Source: Periconia sp. R9002 (taxonomy: Eukaryota > Ascomycota > Dothideomycetes > Pleosporales > Periconiaceae). Taken from it: a stretch of DNA of 64,000 nucleotides. A program made the position numbers and the translations under genes. The notes under the pieces are model-generated. The model had not been told where the DNA came from. It did no database searches and saw only the letters and a list, made by a program, of their open reading frames with translations. Shown here one piece after another: positions 12,034 through 22,457 of this stretch (positions are counted from its first letter, which is position 1; every line of letters begins with the position of its first letter). The stretch covers positions 372,001-436,000 of the forward strand of contig JAMAHW010000023.1 of NCBI GenBank assembly GCA_023627715.1. Direction: 5' to 3'.

Positions 12034-13434
12034 ATGACCGGCAGCGCGCCAAAGATTATCGTAGTCGGAGGTGGGCCAGTGGGCATAACCGTCGCCCATG
12101 CCCTCACTCGAGCCGGTATCGATTTCATCCTCCTGGAGAGCCGACCCTCAATTGTTATGACCGCCGGAGCCAACCTGGTCATGTCGTCAATAGGTCTTCG
12201 CGCCTTGAGCCAGTTTGGGGTTCTGCCGGCTATCGAGAAAGTCAGCTCCCCACTGTCCGTATGCAAGCGATTCGACCACCAGGGACGAAGCATCGGGCAC
12301 GTAAAGCTTTTCTCGTATCTCCATGAGAACCACGGATGCGCATCACGTATCATCACTCGTCGAAACCTCATGCAGGTCCTCTTTGATGCCCTCCCCGCCT
12401 CAGCCCACTCCAAACTTCTTCCCAATAAGAAAGTGTCAAGTCTCGACAAAACTGAGGACGGCGTGGTAGTAAAGTGCACAGATGGAAGCTCCTATGAGGG
12501 CACGCTCGTCATCGGAGCCGACGGCGCTTACAGTGCGGTGCGGAAACACATGGCCACCCTGGACAGCCAATCGAATTCTACCGCTGAGCAGCAACAGCAA
12601 GACGACAAAGAGCTTCCCTACCTCACCACCTACCGTTGCTTCTGGCTGCGCTTCCCGTTGCTCCCAGGCATCAACCCGGGCGATATGACCGAGTGTCACG
12701 GGCCGCAAGCGACGACTCAGTATTTCACCAACGAGGATTCATGCATCGTCTGCGTCTACGAGCGCTTGCCAGAACCAACACGCCGACCACCCAGGTATTC
12801 CTCCTCTAACGATGACGAGGAGGCCGCGTTCGTCGCAAAGTGGGGCCATCTCCCACTGAACGACAACCCCAATTACCAGAACCGCGAAGGCCGCAGGGTC
12901 CTGACCATTGCCGACGCCTACGCCCACAAGATGCAAACGGGCTTCATCAACCTCGAAGAGGGCGTCGTGGGCGACTGGAGCCGCGGCGGTCGCGTCGTCC
13001 TCGTCGGCGACGCCGCGCACAAGTTCACCCCCTCCACCGGCGCCGGCTGCAACAACGGCATCGTCGACGTCGTAGTCCTAGTCAACAAACTTCATAAAAT
13101 CTTTTCTAAAGCCTCTACAAGTGCTCAAGTTCCCGAGAATGAGCTTGCCACTGCCTTCCGCGAGTACCAAGACGCCCGTTTCGACACCGTAACGCTTGGA
13201 TGCGCCCTCTCATCGCGCGCAACCAACAACGCCAGTTGGGGCACGCCCTGGGCTAAGTTCATGGATCTCTACGTGCTTTCGGTGGATGCCTTGCTGAGGC
13301 TCTTTCTGTCGTGGGCTGCGCGTAAGACGGCGCTGACGCCTGTGTTTGACTTCATTGAGGGCGAGGACTTCGTCGCGGGGAAGTACCCGTGGCTCCACAA
13401 GATACCTGTGCCGCAGAAGCAGAAAATTGTGTAA
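12034..13434 (+). CDS. FAD-dependent monooxygenase (FAD_binding_3 / PHBH-like)
   Basis: A single-exon gene of 466 residues. The N-terminal Rossmann motif is VVGGGPVGITVAHALTRAGI (residues ~10-30), followed by an acidic residue at the end of strand 2 (LLES). The conserved Asp-Gly motif of flavoprotein hydroxylases is GADGAYSAVR in the middle, and GDAAHKFTPSTGAGCNNG (~325-342) is the GD motif that contacts FAD. The C-terminus has a hydrophobic helix (~415-435), as in the membrane-associated monooxygenases of fungal meroterpenoid and indole-diterpene pathways. Such enzymes hydroxylate or epoxidise using NAD(P)H and O2; the substrate cannot be read from sequence. No other biosynthetic core gene is in the window, so a cluster role is unsupported. 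The second half is GC-richer than its neighbours and has no intron. Confidence 0.9.
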   Translation: MTGSAPKIIVVGGGPVGITVAHALTRAGIDFILLESRPSIVMTAGANLVMSSIGLRALSQFGVLPAIEKVSSPLSVCKRFDHQGRSIGHVKLFSYLHENHGCASRIITRRNLMQVLFDALPASAHSKLLPNKKVSSLDKTEDGVVVKCTDGSSYEGTLVIGADGAYSAVRKHMATLDSQSNSTAEQQQQDDKELPYLTTYRCFWLRFPLLPGINPGDMTECHGPQATTQYFTNEDSCIVCVYERLPEPTRRPPRYSSSNDDEEAAFVAKWGHLPLNDNPNYQNREGRRVLTIADAYAHKMQTGFINLEEGVVGDWSRGGRVVLVGDAAHKFTPSTGAGCNNGIVDVVVLVNKLHKIFSKASTSAQVPENELATAFREYQDARFDTVTLGCALSSRATNNASWGTPWAKFMDLYVLSVDALLRLFLSWAARKTALTPVFDFIEGEDFVAGKYPWLHKIPVPQKQKIV

Positions 13435-14100
13435 GGGTTTCGTTGGTTTATTGCTTTTTTGTTTAGTATAGCGTTTGATAATTCGATATATACACAGATA
13501 TAGACTTTTTCTTTTTGTATTTACTTACAAATAATCATCTAGTTAACTTCAGCTATCAATGTTTGTGGAAAAAGTCATAAGATGTACGATTAGCACGATA
13601 CCAATGTGAAATATATATACGAAACTACATGTGCAACTTCGAAGATGATAACCATGATATCTTTGAGGCTATAAAGGTTTTTTCAATAGTTATCACCTTG
13701 GAACATCAATTAATCGATCAATTGTTGGAGATGTCTAAAAACACGTGACCACTCACGGGAACACTTTAACATTGAACATTTGAAGAGCATCCGCATGATG
13801 TATGTAGTCCCAAGTACTGGCAGCAATCGGCGAATATGTCGCCTATAAAATTTTTTATGGTTATAAAACTTTCGATCATTTAAGTTGTAATAGTTATAAA
13901 AAGTATGCAACTATCACAGAGATACAGGTGCGTTCAGATGTTGTGTGCATACATGTCTGCTTGATTATGATAATTATAGTAGAGAATTCCAGAGTGAAAA
14001 CACTTCAAAAATGGTAAACTTTTCACCTCCATGCCTATCTAGTGGAAGATATTGCCCACAAAAATAAACACCGCCTTCTTCTTTTGTCAGCTCCATCGGA
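13435..14100. other. AT-rich intergenic between convergent genes
   Basis: This lies between the tails of two convergent genes and holds their 3' untranslated regions. I see no RNA gene or clear repeat. Confidence 0.5.
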
Positions 14101-15081
14101 TCATCCCCCAGCACACCATGTATTGGGCCCAGGCCGCTCGGTCGCTCTTAACACTTGCAACTCAGAATCAGGCAAAGTCTCCCAGCCTGGCACATGTAAC
14201 ACCATACTCTCCTCATCCTTGATCAGCTCCTGAATATGGAAAAGCTCGGTAGGCGTGTAATCTGCGCGCAAGTCCGCCGGCACATGCGACACCACATCAA
14301 ACGGCGTAGCAGGCGGAGCCGTTCTGCTCTCGCCATTCTCCCTGGGTGGGGGAATAAACGATGACAAATGGTCGCGATATCGCGTCAACAGCTCCCGGCG
14401 CAGTGGGCGGTATGCCTTGAGCAGGAACGTATGAATCTCCTGGGCTCTCGCCAGACGCTTCCTCGTCTTGACAGTTGGCAGGAAGCGGTCAAGCATCACA
14501 TCCTTGTAGCGCCGCATCAGCATTTCCTCGCTAGAAAGCCTGGTAAATGCTGCTTTCCAGTTGAAGCTGATGGTTGTACCGTCGTCGCTTGCACTCAACT
14601 CCGGGAGCTGCATATCGCTCAGGATGCCGCCTCCAGGAATTCCACCATACAGGTCGCCCTCGCCCAGTCTGAGGATAAGGGCTTTGATTCTTCTTGCATC
14701 GTCGCCTAGCGGATAGGTCGTGCACATGATAGTGCTGTACAGGTCATGCAGTTGTGAAATGACGTTCTCTGTGCATTTCAATCTATATTCAACGATATCT
14801 TTGTGCTTGCGTAGTCTATTCACGTGATAATCAAGTTCCAAGTCGGTGGGTTCATAGAGTGTCAGCTTCAGTTTGGGAAGCCATTTTCGCGGAAAGTGTG
14901 TGTCAAGTTGCTGGCGGTGGAAGCTGGTGAGGCTGCGAAAGTGGGTCCATTGGTAGGCTGGATCGGAGTCGTAGAGCGATATGAGGACTGTAAGAATCGA
15001 GTCGATGATTTCGCGGGGAAGTGCAGGTGGTTGGAGGTTGATACTCGTGGCAGGTCGAGAGGTAATGGTTGTTGCCACCAT
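14101..15081 (-). CDS. Hypothetical protein with F-box-like N-terminus
   Basis: A single-exon minus-strand frame of 326 residues from the ATG at 15081. The N-terminal part after a short polar leader reads LPREIIDSILTVLISLYDSD and continues with TSFHRQQLDTHFPRKWLP. This looks like the first helices of an F-box followed by a degenerate remainder. The rest is helical and charged with no recognisable catalytic motif, and ends with a WETLPDSELQVL segment. Similar single-exon proteins are scattered in ascomycete genomes as lineage-specific families. A role as a ubiquitin-ligase adaptor would follow if the F-box is real, but the match is weak. It is convergent with the FAD monooxygenase. Confidence 0.65.
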   Translation of the reverse strand: MVATTITSRPATSINLQPPALPREIIDSILTVLISLYDSDPAYQWTHFRSLTSFHRQQLDTHFPRKWLPKLKLTLYEPTDLELDYHVNRLRKHKDIVEYRLKCTENVISQLHDLYSTIMCTTYPLGDDARRIKALILRLGEGDLYGGIPGGGILSDMQLPELSASDDGTTISFNWKAAFTRLSSEEMLMRRYKDVMLDRFLPTVKTRKRLARAQEIHTFLLKAYRPLRRELLTRYRDHLSSFIPPPRENGESRTAPPATPFDVVSHVPADLRADYTPTELFHIQELIKDEESMVLHVPGWETLPDSELQVLRATERPGPNTWCAGG

Positions 15082-16012
15082 GCTGGGGATTCGCGGAATC
15101 GCGTGGCGAGGGAGATGAACTTGGTAGCACGCTTATACGTGGAATCTCACATGAGTCGCATCATTCAGATTATATTTATCAACAGGAGGCATGCATAGGT
15201 ATATAGAATCCGAGGTATGACTGGACGTCAGCACAGTCACCGCTTCTTGGCGCACCCTGTCGGAAGAAGCGCAGGTCTATGTTTGCCAAGGCCTCGAGTG
15301 CTTTTTGAGTCAGTGGAACTAACCAAAAGTACAGCAGAGGCGCGCCACAAACGGCAGCCAATACAATTAAAAGATCTTCAAAAAAACATTTGATAATGGC
15401 ATATAACTCACTGACAAAGGAAACATACGCCAATTTCTCGGCGGCACAAGGTAGGGTAGTTTAGCTATCAATTTGCGTGACCAGCACCTCCTGCTGATCA
15501 GTGTGGGATAATTAAATTGCCTAGAATATTCAGTATCTACATATCATGATGCAGCTTGAGGTTGCAAAGTCACAATGTACATATTTCCGTTCATGTATGA
15601 ATGCTGTCTGCTTAGAACTAATACTAGCACGACAGTATGCTGAAAACTGTTTTGCTTTTATATAACGGTTTCGTACTCGAACTCATGGACTAGCGTTCCT
15701 CGTGCTGATTGTTGGTTGTCAGTCATGTCACGTGTTTGTTGTTTGAGAGATCATGTGGTCGATGGTTGTTTGGGCTTCTTTGCGATTGCCCTTGGGACAG
15801 GGTTTATATAAAGACGTATCTAGGTAGACTCAGTGCGATCTGTTCTTTTCCAATTTCCTTCCGGAATTAAGCCAATGACATCTCTGTTTGTCCGAATTTG
15901 GGTTTCCGGCAACGATCGATCTCGGCACCACAAAACTTCACGCATTTCCCGTCTCCTCTTGTCCATTGACAATTGCCGGGATTAGCTGCAATAATTTCTT
16001 TCTCTAATTACC
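15082..16012. promoter_or_regulatory. Divergent intergenic with a dispersed-repeat copy and a TATA box
   Basis: The interval holds a diverged repeat at 15432-15597 (described separately) and a TATA-like element TTTATATAAAG at 15803-15813, about 200 bp upstream of the oxygenase ATG. An 84-codon frame on the minus strand (15179-15433) has a hydrophobic centre but starts from a non-ATG codon, so I do not call it a gene. Confidence 0.45.
15432..15597 (+). repeat. Dispersed repeat, copy A
   Basis: This ~165-bp segment aligns by eye with 22293-22457. Blocks in order are TTTCTCGGCGGCACAAGG (copy B TTTCTCCGCGGTGCATGG), GGATAATTAAATTGCC (copy B GGATAATTCTATTGCC) followed by AGTATCTACATAT in both, and GGTTGCAAAGTCACAA (copy B GGTTGTAAACTCACAA). 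Order and spacing are kept while many bases differ, so this looks like an old transposon-derived or duplicated non-coding segment. Confidence 0.65.
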
Positions 16013-17950
16013 ATGTCTTCAGATTCTAGCAATGCAGATATCGAAACGTTCAAAGCGATTTTTCGAATGGAGGTCGAAAATGCTCCGTTTGCCTGCAGTG
16101 GGGAAGTTCCCTTCAGTGAGATCAACAAAAGCTCTTGTGCAGATGGAGGCAATAAAAACGGGAATTATGGGGATGCGGGGGCACTTTCCATTCTTCAGCC
16201 TCTGGGTGCAAGCCTTGACTCCATTAACCTTCGTTTTGATGCGATGACGCTGTCCGATCACAGTGAAAGAAATGAAGCAAGCTTTCACCCTGTGGGGACA
16301 AGCCTTGATGCAATCAACCTTCGTTTCGACGCAATGACGCTGTCCGATTACAACGAAGGAAACAAAGACGTCGTTCGTGAGTGGATTGAAAATTGCAAGG
16401 CTGCCAGTGCCAGCATTGGCCGTGAAGTGGATATCATTGATGATGGCTGTCAGCGAGCGCTATATTTCGATCCTGACGATTTCGAGATTGGCTTCTGTCC
16501 CCAGAAATGCGGTATTATTGACGTTGTCCGTCAAAAGCTTCTGTCGGGGTCTGAGAATGAGACTGGCAATCGAGTAATTGAAGCAGAAATTGGTGATATC
16601 AACATATACAGCGCACCTGATGGCGTGTTCAAATCTCATGTTGACAATCCAGGAGGCGAGAATCATATCGGAACGCTCGTTGTCGTTCTACCCACCAAAT
16701 TTGAAGGTAAAAAAATGACGGAAGGTGGAGAGATGTCTTTACGGCGTTGACATGGACAACAGGTGGAACTTTCTCAGTGAGCCACGCGGAGAAAACCTTT
16801 GTGAAATGTTGGGATAGAAACTGCCACAATGCGAATGATTGGCCCGCTGCCCAATGGACTGCCTTCTACTCGGATTGCGCATATGGAATTATGCCTGTGA
16901 CAAAGGGTTACATGATTACGCTGACTTATTACCTCTTCGTATCCGCTAACACTGGTTTTCTTGGAGATGTAATCCCGCCGGAAATGACGCGCTCCTCCCT
17001 CTATGAGTATTTCAAGTATAAGTTTAGCAAACAAGGCTTTCTTGTGCCCAACGACGGCCTCCTCGGCATTCAGTTATCGCACAGTTACCCGCATACCAAA
17101 AAGAACAACTTCGATCCGAACATGCTCAAAGGTGCAGACAGGGTGTTATACGAATCCCTCTACGCTTCCCGCCTCACTTGTATCCGCAAATCAATCAAAG
17201 ACAACCGAGAGAACATTCGTGTCGATCGGGATCTCATTCGTGATCTACATAACATTGACTCTAGGTGGAAGCAGGGTTCCAACCGCAACGACTTGGACCG
17301 TTCCAAACGCAACTACGTGCTTCACTACGTGAATCGTTTCGGCCGTAGAACTTTAATGCCTATGGGCTGGTATTATTTCCCTTGGTGGCTTCGTGATGAC
17401 CAGAGAGCTTTAAAGTCTGAATCAAAAGCTGCCGGCATCCAGATACTATGGTTGAATGACCGCGAGTATACCGAGTTGGCTGTTTCAGGCATGACTTACG
17501 AAAATGAACCTGGAGAAGAGACATTGTTTTCCAGTGCGGGAGTCATCATATTCGATCGTGAAAGTTATACAGCATACATGGAAGGCGATCAGGGAGATGG
17601 GGATGATGGGGATGGGGACGACGAGGATAATGAGGACGATGAGGACGATGAGGACGATGAGGACGATGAGGACGATGAGGACGATGAGGACGATGAGGAC
17701 GATGAGGACGATGAGGNNNNNNNNNNNNNNNNNNNNNNNNNNNNNNNNNNNNNNNNNNNNNNNNNNNNNNNNNNNNNNNNNNNNNNNNNNNNNNNNNNNN
17801 NNNNNNNNNNNNNNNGATGATGAAGGAGATGAGAATTATGAGAACGACGAGGATGATGAGGATGAGGATGATGATTTTGAGGACGCTGATAACGATGAAA
17901 ATGATGAAGAGAGCGGTACCCATGATGAAGATGTGGATATGGATGACTAG
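16013..17950 (+). CDS. 2OG-Fe(II) oxygenase-related protein with acidic repeat tail; interrupted by an assembly gap
   Basis: Exon 1 is 16013-16706. A 56-bp intron follows, and exon 2 runs from 16763 into an assembly gap at 17717-17815. The frame after the gap (17816-17950) encodes more Asp/Glu and a stop, but only in a different frame, so the true gap length must differ from 99. The core resembles fungal prolyl-4-hydroxylase-like proteins: IYSAPDGVFKSHVD with the HxD iron pair (His209, Asp211), then IGTLVVVLPTKFEG, and FYSDCAYGIMPVTKGYM. In the family the last block normally has the distal iron His and a basic 2OG-binding residue. Here those sites read Tyr (~272) and Met, so catalysis is doubtful. 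The N-terminus carries a tandem duplication of ~30 residues around LRFDAMTLSD. Function is unknown. Confidence 0.75.
17632..17716 (+). repeat. 9-bp minisatellite GAGGACGAT inside the coding region
   Basis: About nine and a half perfect copies of GAGGACGAT are visible before the assembly gap. In the coding frame they encode a Glu-Asp-Asp repeat. Degenerate GATGAGGA-type copies continue after the gap to ~17900. The perfect copies suggest recent expansion and explain why the assembly broke here. Confidence 0.95.
17717..17815. other. Assembly gap (99 N)
   Basis: A run of unknown bases inside the acidic minisatellite of the oxygenase-related gene. The reading frames on the two sides do not match across 99 bases, so the stated length is not the true length. 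Confidence 0.99.
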
Positions 17951-18794
17951 TAGAATAGTGGCAGCAACAGCAAGAGTGCTGGGGCATAGCTTGTAGATTA
18001 CGTCGTTGGGGACGAGATTGAAAAGAAAAGCATGATTGAACAATGTGTTAGCTCGGTATCACTCAGGCTGCTACGCTCTGCCACCTAAAATCAGACGCAT
18101 AATTGTATTCTATGGTTGGTCCAGTCCGACACCGGTCATGTTGGCCGCGAATTAAATCTGAGGTCTAGCAATCCACTCAAATGAATAGTAAACACTGGCT
18201 TGTAATGACAATTCCACTATAACTTGTCTCTGCTCACATATCTCGTCGCTATCAGATGTGCATATACTTATTCCTCAAGCTTTTGTTGGAACACTGGCCC
18301 GTCATTCACAGCGCTGTATTCTAGTACGGGCAGGGTATGTTCTTCGAGGCAAAGCAGTATTACGGCGCACGTACATGTAGCTTGCAAAGCTAGTTCCGGT
18401 TATAATTAACTGCGTTATTGCAATTTAATAACATCCCTCTATGTGTCACCGGGTCTACTTGCTAGACTGAAGTGGCAAATATATTATTTAACACGTAATA
18501 TACGAAGAACCTTGAGACCGCTGATTCGATTCGCTCTCTAGCGTCTTAGCTTGGTGGTTCATATCGTAAACTGGGTGGTCCGTATCATCTCCTCTGTTCT
18601 GATGGAGGTCACATGACTTAAGATGGGTCTTAGTGTTATGCTTATATGAGAAAAGACACTCGACGTTACGTATCCTCCGTAGGAAATACACATCGTATCG
18701 TGTTGCTAGATTTGTAAGCACCGAGGGAACCAAACCCCGCAACACGCTTAAACTGGGAAGTGGCCACGAAGAACATCTCCCTTACCGTCCCCAC
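17951..18794. other. Intergenic, no supported gene
   Basis: This is between two same-strand genes and holds a 3' flank and a promoter. No repeat or RNA gene was recognised. Confidence 0.45.
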
Positions 18795-20458
18795 ATGACA
18801 TGTTCAACGCCTGAGATGCCTAGCTCCAATTTTCTGTTTATCGAAGTCCAACAAACAGGGAAAGTGCCACCACGAAAGGATATACGCACTGCAATCCAGA
18901 AGCATGTTATGCGAGACATTGGGGTTGCACGGCGCGGGCAACCTCGGCCTCAAAGACAACTTGAGAACGTTAGGGATGGCAAGAAACACGAAGCCTCATT
19001 ATTCAGGAACATTGTCCCCAAAACTCAGCCTGAGAAGTATCCAATCCGGAAATTACATACCAAAGCTATAACATCTGCGCAAGAGCTAGCCTACACAGGG
19101 CCCAGTGCGAAGGTGCCCCGGTTAGTCTCAGGTGGATGTAGAACAGATCCATTCGTGTGTTTTCCAATACATATGACTTCGGAGACATCTTTCCTGATTG
19201 ACTACTGTGAGTATACCGGCTCAGCTTTTATATATCTCTAGCTCTCTGAACATTTCGTGTAGTATTAGTCTCATCAGAACCCCGACTCCAACCAATCAAA
19301 GAGACATGGTTGCCCATGAGCCTCTCAGATCCCGCGCTGTTCTATGAGATATTATCACACATTTCGCGCGATATCACGGCGTCCTTTCCTGGTTACCCAA
19401 AGGAGAAACAAGCTTTCGCACTCCATTCCCAAGCTCTGCAGTCGGTCAACAAGCGCCTTTCGGACCCAGTTGAAAGAGTTAGTGATGGAATCATCGCAAC
19501 AATCCTGGGCTTCGCGTGCTTCAGTGTAAGCTGCTTACTTAATTTCCGAGATTGCTATGCTAATTAAATGCAGCATTCCGACAGAGACTGGGCAAGCTAT
19601 CACATGCACATAGAAGGCCTCCGCACTATCATCACACTAAAAGGAGGAGTCCATGCTATCGATCACGACAGAATTCTTAGGCTGTTGCTGTCAGGGTATG
19701 ACTGAAGTCTCCTTTTCAACCATTCTTGTGACTCAACTCAATCTTACGGCTCATTCGAAACTAGTATCGAGGTTTCCGCGTCCTGCTTCACCGGCCAACC
19801 TCCGAAGTTCCCACTCCCAATCAGCACCCTGTCCGAGCTCCGGGGCGATGGGCAAGAGATACCCTGGTGGTTCCCCCATCCTTCTGTTAACGAATCAAGC
19901 ATCTGGTCAATCATGTTTCCTGGTGACCCTACATTAGCAGAAATATTCAAAGATTTGAGTATCACTTCCATGGCAATCAAAAGCGAGTTGAAAAAGAGGT
20001 TGCTATGGCAAGATCAGTCATTCTTAAAGACTTGGGTCGATCCTTTAACCCACCGTTTATTGGATGGTGGCGTAGAGTTAAAAGACATCGACGAGACAAA
20101 CTTTGTGAATGAGTCTTGTCGCCTAGGAGCATTGATCCTACTAAGTAAGATTAGAAGACGCTTCGGAGCACGCCTCGTCTTTACTGAAGTGGAGACTGAG
20201 CGATTGAGAACGTTATTGGAAACTTATGGTGAAGGATGGACAAGTTTCAAGAAGATGTTGCTTTGGATAGCCATCCTGGCAGCACTCGAGACAGACAATG
20301 AAGACAGACTGTGGTTCTGCGACATCATCGGCAACACTGCAAAAGCCATGGATCTGCAAGGATGGGACGAAATCATTGTGCACGCTTCAAATTTACTTTG
20401 GGTAGGTGATGTTTTGGACAAGGAGTGTGATAGTCTGAGGCCACTCGTGCACATGTAG
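18795..20458 (+). CDS. Fungal transcription-factor-domain protein lacking a zinc cluster
   Basis: Four exons (18795-19206, 19263-19525, 19574-19695, 19765-20458) give 496 residues in one frame. The opening is the one typical of the class without a Zn2Cys6 domain: a short hydrophobic strand (NFLFIEV), then a basic region (IQKHVMRDIGVARRGQPR). The remainder matches the Fungal_trans_2/DUF3468-type regulatory domain: FYEILSHISRDI, an Ala-Leu-rich helix, DWASYHMHIEGLRTII just after the second intron, and helices near the end. Whether such proteins act as transcription regulators without a DNA-binding domain is unclear. The convergent NmrA-like oxidoreductase begins only 46 bp from its stop codon. 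Confidence 0.8.
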
Positions 20459-20504
20459 CAAGAGATCACTTATTTACCGGAACGCTCAAAAACCACAACG
20501 ACCA

Positions 20505-21537
20505 CTACATAGCCAGCTTATCCTCACCCCGTTTCAGATCCTCGAAAAATCTCCTCACCGCTTCTTCCAACGTCGCCGGCTTGAACGAAAACTTGTCGTT
20601 GTCCCACGGTTTTAGCACACTCACCACGTTGATATCACCAATGATGGACTTGACCGCGAAGGCCAATTCTCCATCCACGTCACCCTTCTCCGCGCACGCC
20701 TTCTGCGCATCAATCGCGTCTTGGGTAGGGTGATAGGTGCTTGTATATTTAACACCTTGCACCTTTTCTACGGTGGCCACGACATCCTTCCAGGCGTAAT
20801 TTCCTTCAGGAATGCGGAATATGCGTTCTTGTGAGGGTGATTTAGGGAGGAAGACCGATTCCACGAGGTACTTCGCGACACTGTTCAAAAAAATTCAGCA
20901 AACTATCTCAGTAAGCTTCTCACTCTATGAGAAGACTTACTCATGAACAGCAGTAAGGGCCTCCTGCTTCTCAGGTGACCCATAAAACGTAAACGTATGC
21001 TTGTCAATATCCATGCCGAATAGCGGATGCAGCGCGAACTCGATAAACCCTCCACAGATGAGGAATGTATAGTTGAATCCAGGATTCTTCGTTGCAACAT
21101 TGCGCAGATGCTGGCGGGTGATATGCTTGTCGCGGAAGTATCGGTTTGTTAAGTAATCGCCTTGCCCGATGTCATCCCCGAACTCAGAAGGATAGAATTC
21201 GGACACGCCTGCGGCCATGGCGGCATCGATGATGGCAGGCTGGCATTTCATGGCATGGTTTCCAACCATGCAGATCACAGTATCGAACCCTAAGTTTTGT
21301 CAGCTCATGTCGCATTGAGAAATCGTAAGCGGGACCTTTGAAGGAATCCGGAGAATCAAAAGCCCCTAGAACGAGCTCAAATCCCTTTGCTTCGTGCTCA
21401 GCGAACTTTTGTTTTTTAGACTCTTCGGTTAGAATAGCGATGCGATTGAAGCGTGAACGATTCGCAAGCAGTTCTCGGGTCACAGAACCGCCGAGATAGC
21501 CACCTGCGCCGATGAGAAGGATTGATGGAGCAGGCAT
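20505..21537 (-). CDS. NmrA-like / isoflavone reductase-like NAD(P)-binding oxidoreductase
   Basis: Three exons (21537-21336, 21289-20941, 20880-20505) give 308 residues. The N-terminal dinucleotide-binding motif ILLIGAGGYLGGSVTREL fits the GxxGxxG pattern of atypical short-chain dehydrogenases. Further family marks are FDTVICMVGNHA, SEFYPSEFGDD and an aromatic-rich middle with FTFYGSPEKQEALTAVHDVA. The first intron (46 bp) has a weak GTCCCG donor but a good CTGAC branch point and TTAG acceptor, and splicing restores KGFDTVICM. Members reduce phenylpropanoid-like or other small molecules, or sense NADP(H) as NmrA does. The substrate cannot be told here. It is convergent with the transcription-factor-like gene. 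Confidence 0.85.
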
Positions 21538-21958
21538 GGTATGATACGTGGTGAGGGTTCAGTGTTAAATAATGAGATATGCACCAGTGTTTGATGAAGT
21601 TGAAGGATCGAAATGAGGTGTGCAGTAGTTGTGAATGAGAGGCTTCTTGAGGGCAATCCAATGTTTAAATATTGTTGCTCGGCCTAACAATAATTTCGAA
21701 GACGTGGCGAAAGACGGTGCATTTCCAATCTTCATCCTACTAGGTAATACATCCACTTCCTATTTGCGTCTGATCTTCTCTCCCGCCTTCAATTTAGAGA
21801 CCCGATTAGGAAATGGGTGTTTTGAGCCAATGAAAACGATCAAAATCCAGTAAGGTTGCCCTGCCCACATAGTTCGATGCGCACGTAATCCAGCTGCGCC
21901 AAGTTTCACGACACCTATTTCCTATCAGAGACTAGTGGATTCTAGTAGCTACTCAACT

Positions 21959-22029
21959 GTCTTCTTCTTCGCAATTAATTAGTAGTAAAATTAGTTATCA
22001 AAGTGTCTTCTTCTTCGCAATCGATTGGT
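21959..22029 (+). repeat. Two direct copies of a TCTTCTTCTTCGCAATNNATT motif
   Basis: TGTCTTCTTCTTCGCAATTA (from 21959) recurs from 22004 as TGTCTTCTTCTTCGCAATCG, 45 bp apart; both continue with ATTRGT. A third related copy lies at 50118-50142, downstream of the HET gene, so the motif belongs to a dispersed element rather than a local duplication only. Confidence 0.6.
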
Positions 22030-22292
22030 GAAATCAGTCACGTTACCAACACTGGTTTGGGTCTCAAGGTAACGTCCGCGGCTCGGATGCATTGTACATA
22101 AATATGGTCACATTTTCATTAAAGTTGAATCTCTTTGCTAGATCTAACTACGACTACACGTACTAAAGAGGATATAGAGTATAAGTTTTGAACTTTGTGG
22201 CCATTGCTTACAGCATATAAGAAGTATAAGAATATCGTTACGGAGTATTGTTTAGCATGGCGTAGAATTTATTAAAGATGGAGACATGTGCT

Positions 22293-22457
22293 GATTTCTC
22301 CGCGGTGCATGGTAGGGCAGTTTTCTCGCTGTCCAGTCTCTAATTAACTTGAGCCAGTTTTTTAGTAGTCACAATTAATTCAGGATAATTCTATTGCCTA
22401 GGATGTTTAGTATCTACATATGTAGGTTGTAAACTCACAAAGTAATCATGTTCATGT
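22293..22457 (+). repeat. Dispersed repeat, copy B
   Basis: The partner of 15432-15597, in the same orientation, with blocks in the same order. It sits ~140-300 bp upstream of the first small paralogue gene. Differences from copy A include both transitions and transversions, so classical RIP alone does not explain them. Confidence 0.65.

Noticed and set aside
15179..15433. 84-codon minus-strand frame with a hydrophobic centre
   Set aside because: It begins from a TTG codon without an upstream ATG, overlaps the start of the dispersed repeat, and has no paralogue or splice support.
17546..17987. Minus-strand frames full of His/Pro or Ser across the acidic repeat
   Set aside because: They are the antisense reading of the GAGGACGAT minisatellite and include the run of N; the plus-strand oxygenase-related gene explains the region.
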